Positions 50,426-59,980 of a stretch of 64,000 bases of DNA are shown here, one piece after another. Under the pieces are notes generated by a model. That model worked only from the letters and a program-made list of their open reading frames with translations, had not been told where the DNA came from and ran no database searches. A program made the position numbers and the translations under genes. The first letter of the stretch is position 1, and each line of letters starts with the position of its first letter. The stretch comes from Alphaproteobacteria bacterium (GTDB taxonomy: Bacteria > Pseudomonadota > Alphaproteobacteria > Rhizobiales > Hyphomicrobiaceae): the NCBI GenBank assembly GCA_019137195.1, contig JAGVSR010000107.1, positions 62,001-126,000 of the forward strand. Reading direction: 5' to 3'.

Positions 50426-51808
50426 TCAGGCCGAGAGTGCCAGCGGTCGCGCCTCGGTCCCGGCATCGGCGGGGGCCAAAGGCCCGGCCTCTTCCATGCC
50501 CATATCGGCGACGGCGTCGCGGCGCTCGCGCCAGCGGCGGGCAATCTCGACGATGTCTTCCTTGGCGTAGGGCTTGGCGAGATAGTCGTTCATGCCGGCA
50601 GCGAGGCAGTGGCCGCGGTCCTCGCGCAGTGCGTTGGCGGTCAGCGCGATGATCGGCGTCGTCTCGCGCATCGTCTCGGTTTCCTTCTGGCGGATGATGC
50701 GCGTCGCCTCGAAGCCGTCCATGCCGGGCATCTGGCAATCCATGAAGATGAGATCGTAGTAGCCGATCTCGAAGCGCTCGACGGCGGCGGCACCGTCGCT
50801 TGCCAGCTCGACCACGCAGCCCGCCTCCTCGAGATAGGACGAGGCGAGTGCCTGGTTGACCTTGCTGTCCTCGACGAGGAGCACCTTGGTGCCCGAGAGG
50901 ACGGGAGGCATAGTGCCGTCCCCGTCGCTGGCGGCCGCGGCTCCAAGCGTCGTCTCGACCAGCGAGCCGCCTATGTCGGCGTCGTCAACGGGGCGCGCTG
51001 CGCGGATCTTCTCGAGGGTCGCAGTGACGCGAGCGAATTCGGCGGCGAAGACGTGAGAGAGGGCCGTGATGCGCTCGATGTCGCGCATGTCGATCTCGAT
51101 CTCCATGCGCTGGCAGCACTCGGAGAGCTGGACGGCGCCGACGGACGCACAGCTCGACTTCAGCCAGTGAACGATGCGCTTGATCGCGAGCCAATCTCTG
51201 GCGGCGATGGCATCGGCAAGGGCAGAGGCCTTCGACGGGGCCTCGGAGATGTAGGCGTCGATGAGACGGTTGGGCGAGCCTGCGGGCCACTGGCGATAGA
51301 CATCGTCGGTGGCGCTGCTGATGGCGCGCGTGGTGCGGCGGCCCACGTTGAAGACCGGCTTCCAGACGAGGCCGGCAAGCTCGAGCAACAGGCGGTCACG
51401 CAGCCAGACGAGTGAATCCTCCGGCAGCCCGGCCCCGATCGAGACCGACTGGCGACCGAAGCGGACCCGCAAGGTCCGCGAGCTGACCTCGACACTCTTC
51501 ACGTCCTCGAAGGGGATGGGCTTCGACGGCCAGTCCTTCACGTGCTCCGAGCCGGGATCGAGCAGGACCTTTCTGTCGGCGATGGTGATGGTCTGTGTCG
51601 CAGCCGACCTTGCACCGCCGAGGGCGAACAGCCTCGCGAGGAGGCCGCGTGCGGGTGGCGCGATGAGGAGGCGCATGCGGTCGATGCCGCGGCGCCGAAG
51701 GTTCTCGACGCTGATGCCCGGCGGCGCCGATGCGTCCGGCCGCCAGTTGGCCTCCTGCACGGCTGCCAGCGGAATGGAGCCCCCCGGCTCCCTCGCATTG
51801 ATGCTCAC
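50426..51808 (-). CDS. PH-like / Hpt / receiver fusion protein
   Basis: A 460-residue cytoplasmic phosphorelay protein with three parts. Residues about 70-150 form a beta-rich segment (ITIADRKVLLDPGSEHV, then PIPFEDVKSVEVSSRTLRV) resembling a PH-like domain. Residues about 175-270 form an Hpt domain with the phospho-acceptor His214 in VHWLKSSCASVGAVQL. Residues about 305-430 form a receiver domain with Asp357 in [18 protein letters not shown], the acidic pocket in [10 protein letters not shown] and Lys in DYLAKPYAKED. There is no output domain. It is coupled by ATGA overlap to the dual receiver gene upstream and faces the kinase gene set across a divergent region. Confidence 0.85.
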   Translation of the reverse strand: MSINAREPGGSIPLAAVQEANWRPDASAPPGISVENLRRRGIDRMRLLIAPPARGLLARLFALGGARSAATQTITIADRKVLLDPGSEHVKDWPSKPIPFEDVKSVEVSSRTLRVRFGRQSVSIGAGLPEDSLVWLRDRLLLELAGLVWKPVFNVGRRTTRAISSATDDVYRQWPAGSPNRLIDAYISEAPSKASALADAIAARDWLAIKRIVHWLKSSCASVGAVQLSECCQRMEIEIDMRDIERITALSHVFAAEFARVTATLEKIRAARPVDDADIGGSLVETTLGAAAASDGDGTMPPVLSGTKVLLVEDSKVNQALASSYLEEAGCVVELASDGAAAVERFEIGYYDLIFMDCQMPGMDGFEATRIIRQKETETMRETTPIIALTANALREDRGHCLAAGMNDYLAKPYAKEDIVEIARRWRERRDAVADMGMEEAGPLAPADAGTEARPLALSA

Positions 51809-52563
51809 AACTCAGCTCCCCGTCGTTCGCTCGCTGCAATTCCGGCCAGCCGATCGAGTCGATCGAGCAGCGCGGGTATGTCGAAAGGCTTGTTCAGGAT
51901 GCCGGTGACGGCAACGTCGGCGAGACCGTCGAGGCTGTCGCCGAGCTCGCTTCCGCTGCCGGTGACCATGATGGTCGGGACCGCGCAGCCCTGGTCGCTC
52001 AGTGTCTTGTAGACGTCGAGGCCGTTGATGAGGGGCATCTTTAGGTCGAGCACGAGCACGTCGACGCCGCCCGCAGCCAAGCGGTCGAGCGCCTCTCGTC
52101 CGTTGGTGACGAGCTCGCACGATTTGCCGTGACACTCGAGCCCGGCGCAAATGGCTGGTCCCAGGTCCGGGTCGTCCTCGGCGACCAGAATGATGCCGTG
52201 CGGCGCGACCTCGTCCAAGGCGTGCGCCATCCTTGCGGGATCGATCGGCTTGGAGATCACGCCGAGCGCGCCGTTGTCGATCGCCTGGCGCAGGAGATCC
52301 TCGACGCTGTAGCCGGTCATCATATAGACCTTGGCGTCAGGCCGGCGGCGGCGAATCTCAAGGAAGCTCTCGACACCGTTCATGCCGGGCATCACAACGT
52401 CCATGAAGGCGACGTCGAAGTTCTCCGCCACGAAGGCACTGATGGCGTCCGCGGCGTTGTAGGCGACGCGCACGGTATGACCTTCGAGTGTGAAGAGCTC
52501 GGCAAGGGAGTCGGCGTGGTCGCGATCGTCGTCGACGACGAGAATGTGCAGCGGTTGTGTCAT
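51805..52563 (-). CDS. Dual-receiver response regulator
   Basis: The product (252 aa) is two receiver domains in tandem with no effector. First domain about 5-118: acidic pair DDDRD, phospho-acceptor Asp55 in VAFMDVVMPGMNG and Lys105 in ISKPID. Second domain about 123-243: AEDDPDLG, Asp173 in VLVLDLKMPLING, Lys in LNKPFD. Such proteins work as phosphate sinks or intermediates in multi-step relays. First gene of the minus-strand arm; its stop overlaps the next start as ATGA. Confidence 0.88.
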   Translation of the reverse strand: MTQPLHILVVDDDRDHADSLAELFTLEGHTVRVAYNAADAISAFVAENFDVAFMDVVMPGMNGVESFLEIRRRRPDAKVYMMTGYSVEDLLRQAIDNGALGVISKPIDPARMAHALDEVAPHGIILVAEDDPDLGPAICAGLECHGKSCELVTNGREALDRLAAGGVDVLVLDLKMPLINGLDVYKTLSDQGCAVPTIMVTGSGSELGDSLDGLADVAVTGILNKPFDIPALLDRLDRLAGIAASERRGAEL

Positions 52564-53127
52564 CGGCAGCCACCTTCTGCCGTAGCGTCCCGTCTCTGGA
52601 CCAAGCCTGTAGCGATACGAGCGGCTGCGGATCGATAGCGGCGCGCCAGCATGACGCGACCGCGCCGGGTGCGTCCGGTTACTTGAGCAGCACTGTTCTG
52701 GCTCCTGGTCATGCTCGGGGCCAACCCTAAAGGAAAAGGCTATTGCAATGGCTAACAGGGAGCATTGCTGTTGCGATAAATTAGCTCAAACTCATGTAGA
52801 GTTTATTGAGCTTGCAGGAGAGACATGATTGCGCTGCTTCCTGCAACTCAACAGAATTGGTTCACCGGATCGTTACGATGTTCGGATGCCAGGGCGAGGA
52901 GCATCGTGACGGCGCACGACTACCGCAGCTTCCCATGGGCGGGACGCGCGGAATTGATGTGGGGGTAGGATCATGATCTTGAGGTTGTTCCGGCTCATCA
53001 CGGCATCGGCGCGCTGCCTTGCTGTCGCAGCCGCGGATTGGCCTTTCGGGTTCACACGGTGTTAGGCCATCGCGTTTAGGATAACTGCGTCAGCGCTTTA
53101 CGAATTGTTCATAATGGTGAGCCCGGA
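52564..53127. other. Divergent promoter region of the phosphorelay island
   Basis: 564 bases between the two arms of the island, more AT-rich than the flanks, with an inverted repeat GCAATG/CATTGC (52745-52750 and 52763-52768). A 60-codon minus reading at 52873-53055 shows no ribosome binding site or family. It probably carries both promoters; no gene is supported. Confidence 0.5.
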
Positions 53128-55023
53128 ATGCCCGACAAATCGAACGAGCAGCGACCTGCCCGTATTCTCGTTATTGACGACGAGGTGACGCAACGCATTC
53201 TGGTCAAGGAGTACCTCGAGGAGGCCGGCTATGTCGTGCGCCTGTCGGACGACGGGCGCCGCGGCCTGAAGATGGCGGCGAACACCAAGCCGGATCTCAT
53301 CCTTCTCGACCTGATGCTGCCGTCAATGGACGGCTATACGCTCTGCACGTGTCTCAAGCAGAACGAGACGACGGCGCACATTCCCATCATCCTGATCACC
53401 GCGTCGCGTGAGCCGGGCGTCATCGAACGCGGGCTCGCAGCGGGCGCCGACGACTTCGTCACCAAGCCGGTAGACTGGACCTTCCTTGCCGACCGCGTAA
53501 AGATGGGGCTGGCGCGGCAGCAGAAGGTGCATGCCGAGCAGGCCGCCGCCATTTCGAGCACGAGCGTCAGCGACAGCTTGTGCGAGGACAAGGCCGCTAA
53601 GCTCATCAGCGGTGCGCAGGCCGAGACCGAGAAGGTGCGCGAGTCGCTCAGGGCCGAGCTCGAAGCAGTCCGGTGCCAGCATGAGGCAGAGCTGCAGAGC
53701 GTCAAGGCCGCCGCCAAGGCCAACCTCGCAGCGGCAGAGGAGCGCCATGCGGAGAGGGTCGGCTCTTTCCGGCTGCAGGCGACCAAGGAGGTCGAGGCGA
53801 TCAGGAATGCGGCGCGGGCAGAGATCACGCGCGCGGAACAGCGCCATGCCGAGCAGCTCCACGCCATGCGCGGGCAGGTCGAGGCGCTGGTCAAGGAGGC
53901 GGCTTCTGGCCGCGAGGGCGGTCTCAATGACGAGAACGCGAGGCTCGCGCAGGAGGTCGCGGATCTGAAGGCGGCACTGGAGCGACAGGCGCACGAACTT
54001 GCCGCCAGCTACGAGCAGCGCCTCACCGACGCCGGACAGAGGCTTGCCGGCGCCGAGGCCGAGGTGGTGCGGCTTGCTGCACTGGAGGCGAACTACAAGA
54101 GCGATCTCAGAGCGCAAGTCGATGCCACCGCGCACGAGCGACAGACATTGCAGGCCCGGTTCGATGCCGAGCGCGAGGCTCTGGTGCTGGAGCAGGCGAA
54201 GGAGCTCGAGGCGGCACGCCGGGACGCGACCGCGGCTCAAGCTGCGCTCACCGCCGATCCCGACCAGATCGAGGCGCTCGAGGCCGAGCATGCCGAGCGT
54301 GTTCGATCGATCTGGGACCTCGTGAGGGCAGCGCTCGTCTCCTATATCGACGAGCTATCCGTCATCGCCGACACCTGCAAAGGGGGCGTCTCGAGCGGGG
54401 ACGAAGCCGGGGCGCTCGGTCGTGCCGGCCGCCAGAGCCGCGAGCTCGCCAACACGATGGGCAAACTGCGTATGCTGGCGCAGGTGATGTCTGGTCGCGC
54501 CGACCTTCGCGACACCATCTTCGACCTCGGCAAGCTCGCAGGCGACTCGGTGGCTGCAGTCAAGGCCAGCGCGGACGAGCAGAAGGTGAGCCTCGCCCTC
54601 GATTTGCCTGAGCAGCCGGTCGTCGTGCGCGCCGACCATGCGCGGCTCTCCTATGCGATCGTCAGTCTGATCGTAAACGCGCTCCGTTTCACGCCGCAGG
54701 GAGGACGTGTCGGCGTGTCGCTAAAGCTCGACGATGACGGCGCGGCACGCCTCGAGGTCTCGGACACGGGTGTCGGCATCGCGCCAGTGCTCCTCGACAG
54801 CCTCAACGCGTGCCTGGAGCGGCCGGGCGACGTGCTGACGGGGTCGGGCAACGAGATCGGTCTCGGGCTCCCGATCGCTGCGGCTCTGATACGGCAGCAT
54901 GGCGGGTCGATGGAGATTGACAGCGGACTCGGGCGCGGCACCAGGGTTGCGTTGGTGTTGCAGCGTGGGCGCAAGGCCTCGAGCGCTGGCGTTCAGGTCA
55001 GGGCGCGGCGGCACGCCGGGTGA
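53128..55023 (+). CDS. Receiver - long coiled coil - HATPase protein lacking a clear phospho-acceptor His
   Basis: A 631-residue cytoplasmic protein. An N-terminal receiver (about 12-130) has Asp61 in LILLDLMLPSMDG, acidic pair Asp17-Asp18 and Lys in FVTKPVDW. It is followed by an Ala/Glu/Arg-rich coiled coil of about 270 residues with many AEERHAERV/AEQRHAEQL-type heptads. A four-helix-like segment (about 390-470) and a GHKL ATPase domain (about 495-620) follow: N-box SLIVNALRFTPQGG, G1 VSDTGVGIA, G2 NEIGLGLPIAAAL. The segment where HisKA normally lies (AALVSYIDELSVIADTCKGG) contains no His in an H-E/D-x-R context. Either the ATPase works without autophosphorylating here, or it phosphorylates in trans. 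Confidence 0.85.
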   Translation: MPDKSNEQRPARILVIDDEVTQRILVKEYLEEAGYVVRLSDDGRRGLKMAANTKPDLILLDLMLPSMDGYTLCTCLKQNETTAHIPIILITASREPGVIERGLAAGADDFVTKPVDWTFLADRVKMGLARQQKVHAEQAAAISSTSVSDSLCEDKAAKLISGAQAETEKVRESLRAELEAVRCQHEAELQSVKAAAKANLAAAEERHAERVGSFRLQATKEVEAIRNAARAEITRAEQRHAEQLHAMRGQVEALVKEAASGREGGLNDENARLAQEVADLKAALERQAHELAASYEQRLTDAGQRLAGAEAEVVRLAALEANYKSDLRAQVDATAHERQTLQARFDAEREALVLEQAKELEAARRDATAAQAALTADPDQIEALEAEHAERVRSIWDLVRAALVSYIDELSVIADTCKGGVSSGDEAGALGRAGRQSRELANTMGKLRMLAQVMSGRADLRDTIFDLGKLAGDSVAAVKASADEQKVSLALDLPEQPVVVRADHARLSYAIVSLIVNALRFTPQGGRVGVSLKLDDDGAARLEVSDTGVGIAPVLLDSLNACLERPGDVLTGSGNEIGLGLPIAAALIRQHGGSMEIDSGLGRGTRVALVLQRGRKASSAGVQVRARRHAG

Positions 55024-55059
55024 ACAAGATGACGATTGCAGGGTCACAGGAGCATCAAG

Positions 55060-55476
55060 ATGCGTAGTCAAGCCGAGCCTGCCGACAAGGCCAATCTTCC
55101 GACGTTGAACCAGGATCTTCTCGCTCAGTACCGGAGCCGCAAGTCCGGGCTGCTGGAGAGGCTGATCGAGGCCTATCTCGAGGAGGCACCGCGCTTTCTC
55201 AAGAACATCCGGCAGTCGGGCCAGGGCGCGGAATTCGCGGACCTCAAGCTCAACTCGCATGCCCTCAAGTCCTGCAGCTACAATCTCGGCGCGTTCAAGC
55301 TTTCGAATATCTGCCAGACGCTCGAGAACGCAGCGGTCTCGCGCAACGAGGACGAGATCAAGGAGCTGATGGCGAATATCGGCCCCGAGTTCTTCGAGGT
55401 CGAGGAGGCGCTCAAGACCGAGCTCCTCAACATCAAGAGGCAACAGTCCCAGGCGACCGCCGCCCTGCGCAACTGA
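55060..55476 (+). CDS. Histidine phosphotransfer (Hpt) protein
   Basis: A 138-residue single-domain Hpt shuttle. The four-helix bundle has the phospho-acceptor His67 in LNSHALKSCSYNLGAFKLS, followed by ICQTLENAA. An LLERLIEAYLEEAPRFL helix precedes it and closely resembles the matching part of the Hpt in the minus-strand fusion (RLIDAYISEAPSKA). ATG at 55060 has AGGAG seven bases upstream. It lies 36 bp after the coiled-coil protein gene. Confidence 0.88.
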   Translation: MRSQAEPADKANLPTLNQDLLAQYRSRKSGLLERLIEAYLEEAPRFLKNIRQSGQGAEFADLKLNSHALKSCSYNLGAFKLSNICQTLENAAVSRNEDEIKELMANIGPEFFEVEEALKTELLNIKRQQSQATAALRN

Positions 55477-55495
55477 ACCCGAAAGCGCCATACCG

Positions 55496-55864
55496 ATGTC
55501 TACCCTCAATCATATCCTGGTTCTCGACGACAACGTCGACGTGGCCCAGGGCGTCGCCGATATCCTCGACCTCTGCGGCTATCGCGTGACGATGGCCCAC
55601 GACGGTCCGTCGGCGATCGAGGCATTCGACAGGGGTGACATCGACCTCGGCATCTTCGACATCCGCATGCCCGGCATGAACGGTGTCGAGGCGTTTCTGG
55701 AGGTGCGCCGCCGCCATCCGGCGGCACGCGTTCTCTTGATGTCGGGGTATGCAGACGAGGGCCTGATCGACTCGGCGCTCGAGAACGGCGCGCTCGGCCT
55801 GCTGCCGAAGCCGTTCGAGCCGGACGCGCTGATCGCGCACGTGAGCGAGCTCAAGGCCGCCTGA
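55496..55864 (+). CDS. Single-domain response regulator
   Basis: A 122-residue stand-alone receiver: acidic residues in LDDNVD, phospho-acceptor Asp55 in [20 protein letters not shown], Thr/Ser switch in LLMSGY and Lys in LLPKPFEPD. It resembles the first receiver of the dual-receiver protein across the divergent region (both have MPGMNGVE-x-FLE-x-RRR), suggesting a duplication within the island. Only 19 bp after the Hpt gene. Confidence 0.9.
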   Translation: MSTLNHILVLDDNVDVAQGVADILDLCGYRVTMAHDGPSAIEAFDRGDIDLGIFDIRMPGMNGVEAFLEVRRRHPAARVLLMSGYADEGLIDSALENGALGLLPKPFEPDALIAHVSELKAA

Positions 55865-55890
55865 GCGGGGCAGCGGCCCGGGGGAGAAGG

Positions 55891-57870
55891 ATGTCGAAGG
55901 GCAGAGGCGTCACCGGCTCCGTTCGGCGCACTCCGACTGGGGGCAGCCGCGGCCGCTTCCAGCGAGCGCCTGGCTGGGCCAGCGCGGTCGAGGCGGAGAT
56001 CGCCGAGATCTCGCACAAAAAGGACTTCTCAAAGCGGCTGCACGTCTCCGGAGACGCGGCTCGCGACAGCCTGGTGCAGGCTCTCAATGTGCTGCTGTCT
56101 GAGGTCGAAAGCCGCGACCGCCAGCTGAAGCAGCGTCTCGACGATCTCGTGGATGCCCGCGACGACGCGCAGACCGCGAACCTGCTGCTGAGGCGCGTCA
56201 AGATGGAGCTCCAGGCACGGAGCAAGGAGCTCGACGAGGCGGCCGCGCGGTCGGCGGCGGCGAACACGGCCAAATCGCAATTCCTCGCCAATATGAGCCA
56301 CGAGATCCGGACGCCGATGAACGGCATCCTCGGAATGGCGGAGCTTCTTGCCCGGACGGGGCTCGACGAGCGGCAGCAGAAGCTCGTCCAGACCATTGTG
56401 CAGAGCGGGCGCGCGCTACTTACCATCATCAACGACATCCTCGACTTCTCGAAGATCGAGTCCGGCAAGATCGACCTCGATCTGAAGCCGTTCAACTTCA
56501 AGCTCTGCCTCGAAGATGTCATCTCGCTGCTAGGTCCTGCCGCCGAGCGGAAGCACATCGGGCTTCATGCCGACCTCGATTCTGCACTGCCTTCCTGGTT
56601 CATCGGTGATGTCGGCCGGTTGCGGCAGATTCTCACCAACATCATCGGCAATGCGGTCAAGTTCACCGACAAGGGCGACGTGCTGGTGCGCTTCAGCGGC
56701 GTGCCGGCGGGCGAGCACCGGACGCTGATCCGGATCGACATCAAGGACAGCGGCATCGGCATTCCACCCGAAAAGCTCGACGAGGTGTTCGACAAGTTCA
56801 GCCAGGTCGACAACACGTCGACACGTCGGCACGAGGGAACGGGCCTCGGTCTCTCGATCTGCCGCCTGCTCGCACGGCGCATGGGCGGCGACGTCACGGC
56901 GAAGAGTGCGCTCGGCGAGGGCTCGACCTTCACGTTCACGATCGAGCTCGCCAATCACGAGCCAGAAGCGAGCACGACGCCTGCGGACGACGCTGCAGTG
57001 GGCGCCAGGGTCGTGCTGATCCAGCCGCAGCATGCGGGCGAAGGGTCGATCCAGCGCGAGCTCGTCAAGATGGGTTGCGTCGTCACCCCGGCGACGAGCT
57101 GGAAGGATGCCGAGGCGGGCTTCGGTGCGAACCCTCAGGATAGCTGCAATCTCGTCCTCCTCGACATCGACAGCAGCAACGAGACGATCGTGCGCCAGCT
57201 GCGCCTCTTCCGTGAGCAGCACCAAGGCCTCAAGCTTCCACCGATACTGGTGGTGGTGGGGGTTGGCGCACCGGGTGACGGGGCGTTCTTCGCGAATGCG
57301 GGCGTGCAAGCCTATCTGACGCGACCGCTCGTACGGGGCGAGCTGCCGCGCACCATCAAAGCGCTGGTTGGAAATGGTGCCGGCGGTCGGCTCATCACGC
57401 GGCACACGGTGGCCGAGGAGCGTCGTGCCGAGACGAACGCCGCCATCCCCGAGGCCGGGCCGGCCGCCGCTCCCGCCAACGGTGCGTCGAGCCGGCGGGT
57501 GCTGCTGGTCGAGGACAGCAAGGTCAACCAGGAGGTGGCGCGCGAGTTCCTCGACGACATCGATTGCACCGTCTCTGTCGCAAACAACGGCCTCGAGGCG
57601 GTCGAGATGCTCGAGTCCGAGGCGTTCGACATCGTGCTGATGGACTGCCAGATGCCGGTCATGGACGGCTTCGAGGCGACCAGAGTCATCCGCGAGCGCA
57701 AGGTCGAGGCGGGCGGACGCGAGATCCCGATCGTGGCGCTGACAGCGAACGCGTTCCAAAGCGACCGCGAGAAATGCCTCGCCGCCGGCATGAGCGACTT
57801 CCTGTCCAAGCCCTTCATGCCGAACGAGTTCGAAGCGATCGTACTCAAATGGCTCGGAGCCGGGGCGTAG
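55891..57870 (+). CDS. Hybrid sensor histidine kinase (HisKA-HATPase-degenerate REC-REC), cytoplasmic
   Basis: A 659-residue kinase without membrane segments. The N-terminal 125 residues include a coiled helix (residues about 60-125). HisKA follows with His137 in [20 protein letters not shown], then HATPase with [24 protein letters not shown] and [15 protein letters not shown] receiver-like segment (about 368-490) starts [10 protein letters not shown] and keeps only LLDID, so it looks degenerate. A full receiver (about 525-655) has Asp585 in [17 protein letters not shown] and Lys in [10 protein letters not shown]. It is the only gene of the island with a conventional phospho-acceptor kinase, so it is the likely phosphate source. 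Ends 6 bp from the convergent lipoprotein gene. Confidence 0.9.
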   Translation: MSKGRGVTGSVRRTPTGGSRGRFQRAPGWASAVEAEIAEISHKKDFSKRLHVSGDAARDSLVQALNVLLSEVESRDRQLKQRLDDLVDARDDAQTANLLLRRVKMELQARSKELDEAAARSAAANTAKSQFLANMSHEIRTPMNGILGMAELLARTGLDERQQKLVQTIVQSGRALLTIINDILDFSKIESGKIDLDLKPFNFKLCLEDVISLLGPAAERKHIGLHADLDSALPSWFIGDVGRLRQILTNIIGNAVKFTDKGDVLVRFSGVPAGEHRTLIRIDIKDSGIGIPPEKLDEVFDKFSQVDNTSTRRHEGTGLGLSICRLLARRMGGDVTAKSALGEGSTFTFTIELANHEPEASTTPADDAAVGARVVLIQPQHAGEGSIQRELVKMGCVVTPATSWKDAEAGFGANPQDSCNLVLLDIDSSNETIVRQLRLFREQHQGLKLPPILVVVGVGAPGDGAFFANAGVQAYLTRPLVRGELPRTIKALVGNGAGGRLITRHTVAEERRAETNAAIPEAGPAAAPANGASSRRVLLVEDSKVNQEVAREFLDDIDCTVSVANNGLEAVEMLESEAFDIVLMDCQMPVMDGFEATRVIRERKVEAGGREIPIVALTANAFQSDREKCLAAGMSDFLSKPFMPNEFEAIVLKWLGAGA

Positions 57871-57876
57871 GCGGCC

Positions 57877-58695
57877 TCAAGACTCCTGCTCACCGACCTT
57901 CTTGATGACGGGCTCGGCAGGCTTCAATGTCGCCTCCACACCGGAGGCGGCCGAGCCGCTGGATGTCTTGCCGAGAACGATCTCGTCGGACTTGATGCAG
58001 ATGTTGATGCGGTCGGGCGTGAACTTCTGCTTGATCTCGAAGGCGCCGTTGTTGTCGCGGAAGGTGACGTTGGCGTTGCCGCTGGCGAGGGCTTCCATCT
58101 GCGCCTCGCCGCCGAGCTTGGCGAGATCCTCCTGCTTGAGAGTGTAGCTTACGGCGCCGGCCTTCACCGCCTCGCGGACGATGAAGTAGGTGCTGCCGGG
58201 CTTCGGCTTCACGTTGTCCTTGAACCAGGTGAGGATGTAGTCGCTGACCTCGTCGTCGATGACCTCGCCCTTCATGTCCTCGACCAATATGCTGACCGAG
58301 ACGTCCTTCTTCATGTCGGTCTTGCTGCTGGCGACGAGGCCGGGGAGCGCGTTCTTCAGCACTTCGAACGAGAGGCCGGCGCTGGCGGTCTGCTGGTCGG
58401 TCAGTGCGTAGTTCGAGATGGGGATGTCGCGCTTGAAACCGGTCATTGCCAGGACTTTCGGGTCCTGGCTCATATCCTTCACGCGGTAATAGGTGCCGGA
58501 CTTGTCGAGGCGGTAGATCGAGCCTGCGGGATCGAAGCCGTTGGGTACGACCGGGCACTGGTAGCCGGGCGGCACGCCGGGCACGAAGCCCGGGGTAGCG
58601 GCAACTGTGTTGGTGATCGTGCCGGTGCTGTCTGCGGCGCCGCATGCGGCGAGGCCGGCAGCAAGCGCGCTGATCGCCAATGCGTTCCTCGTCAT
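57877..58695 (-). CDS. Putative lipoprotein, unknown function
   Basis: A 272-residue lipoprotein: the signal peptide ends in the lipobox LAAC (AGLAACGAADS), so Cys near residue 19 is acylated. The mature part is mixed alpha/beta with PPGYQCPVVPNGFDPAGSIY, a central DVSVSILVEDMKGEVIDDEV strand-helix block and a basic C-terminus. No known family is recognised. ATG at 58695 is chosen because it gives the signal peptide; upstream in-frame residues are antisense noise. It is convergent with the hybrid kinase (6-bp gap), so a functional link is not implied. Confidence 0.82.
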   Translation of the reverse strand: MTRNALAISALAAGLAACGAADSTGTITNTVAATPGFVPGVPPGYQCPVVPNGFDPAGSIYRLDKSGTYYRVKDMSQDPKVLAMTGFKRDIPISNYALTDQQTASAGLSFEVLKNALPGLVASSKTDMKKDVSVSILVEDMKGEVIDDEVSDYILTWFKDNVKPKPGSTYFIVREAVKAGAVSYTLKQEDLAKLGGEAQMEALASGNANVTFRDNNGAFEIKQKFTPDRINICIKSDEIVLGKTSSGSAASGVEATLKPAEPVIKKVGEQES

Positions 58696-59002
58696 TATGC
58701 TCGCCCCAGTAAATACCCGCGCCGTGGCCCTTCGAGTCCGGCCGAGACTATAGGCACTATCGCAGCGGGGGAAGCCGGAAGCGTTGCGCGGGGGCCGCTC
58801 GAGCACAGGAAGAAGCGGGACCGGGAGGCGGCGAAGCATGCTCGTGCAACTCGCCGGCCGCTTCGAGCGGCTCAGCCAGACGCGGTGTCCGACCCTGAGG
58901 TCAGACACCGGTCGGGCCGCACCGGGCTACGCAATACCTGATGCCCGGTACGTGTGGATGGTTGTACCTGGCAAGGGTTGCGAAGATGCAAATGCCACCG
59001 GT
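58696..59002. other. Intergenic region with two hairpins
   Basis: 307 bases between the SDR stop and the lipoprotein start, both on the minus strand. CGGTGTC/GACACCG with inner GACC/GGTC around CTGA (58883-58910) and ACCGGGC/GCCCGGT (58921-58949) could end the SDR transcript, although no T-run is present. No gene is supported. Confidence 0.45.
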
Positions 59003-59896
59003 TTATCGGGCTCGTGGCGTCTGCGGCCGATCGTCAGGCTGGAGCAGCCCGCCAACCAGCGGCCGGATGACGGGCCGCGGCAGGACACGCAGCGCGTAGG
59101 CGATGAACGGGCCGGCGAGCCCGGGCACGATGACCCTGCGCGCGAGCCGCAAGCCGCGAACGGCCGAGCGGGCGACGCGCTCGGGAGACATCACCGGGAG
59201 AGCGCGCAGATAGATGGCGGTATCGGCGCCCATGTCGCGGTGGAAGCCGGTTGCCACCGGGCCGGGGGCCAGGACCGCGATGCGCACGCCGCGGCCGGCG
59301 GTCTCCTCGGCCAGGGCCTCGGTGAGCGAGAGGACGTAGCTCTTCGAGGCATAATAAGCGGCTTGGTACGGGCCCGGCATGTAAGCGCCCAGCGAGGCAA
59401 CATTCAGAATGTTGCCGCGGGCACGGGGCAGCATCGATTTGAGCGCGTGGTGCGTGAGACGGGTGAGGGCCGTGACGTCAAGGGCGACGAGGCGGTCGAG
59501 ATCCGCGGTCGTCTGCCCGGTGAAGCGACCGGAAAGGCCGATGCCTGCACTGTTGACGAGCGTGTCGAGGTAGAGTCGCTCCGATGCGAGTGCTTCTTCG
59601 ATGCAAGCGCCCGCAGTCGGCTCGGTGACGTCGAGGGAGAGGATCAGCGCGGGCCCTGTGCCCGCTCTTTCAACGGCCTGTCTCGCCGTCTCGAGATCGC
59701 CCGGGCGGCGGGCCACGATCAACACGCGATGACCATGGCGGGCCAGTTCCTCGGCGATGGCCCGGCCGATGCCGCGCGAGCCGCCGGTTACGACGGCCGC
59801 GGGCTCGAGCCCCTGGATGGCGCGGAGCGCTTCTGGCTCAGGTGCCGCGCGGCGGCGGACCCAGGCGTCGGCCAGGTGCTCGAAGGTGGTGATCAT
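59003..59896 (-). CDS. Short-chain dehydrogenase/reductase
   Basis: The product (297 aa) is a classical SDR oxidoreductase. The cofactor motif TGGSRGIG spans residues 37-44, the structural NSAG follows strand 4, and the catalytic Ser (LNVASLGAYMPG) and YxxxK (AYYASKSYV) are intact. The Arg in VARRPGD after strand 2 favours NADPH. About 33 residues precede the cofactor loop, a longer N-terminus than usual, and the C-terminus extends as a hydrophobic-basic tail. The substrate is unknown; the gene is codirectional with the HigA-like gene 84 bp upstream. Confidence 0.9.
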   Translation of the reverse strand: MITTFEHLADAWVRRRAAPEPEALRAIQGLEPAAVVTGGSRGIGRAIAEELARHGHRVLIVARRPGDLETARQAVERAGTGPALILSLDVTEPTAGACIEEALASERLYLDTLVNSAGIGLSGRFTGQTTADLDRLVALDVTALTRLTHHALKSMLPRARGNILNVASLGAYMPGPYQAAYYASKSYVLSLTEALAEETAGRGVRIAVLAPGPVATGFHRDMGADTAIYLRALPVMSPERVARSAVRGLRLARRVIVPGLAGPFIAYALRVLPRPVIRPLVGGLLQPDDRPQTPRAR

Positions 59897-59980
59897 GGCG
59901 GCTCCGGTGCCCTACGCGTGTCCAGGCGCGGGCTCGAGCGAGCTTTCGCACAACGTGCGCGAGCCGGAAAGGGACCGTGG

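Noticed and set aside
52873-53055. 60-residue minus-strand reading in the divergent region of the phosphorelay island
   Set aside because: No ribosome binding site, AT-rich surroundings and no recognisable features.
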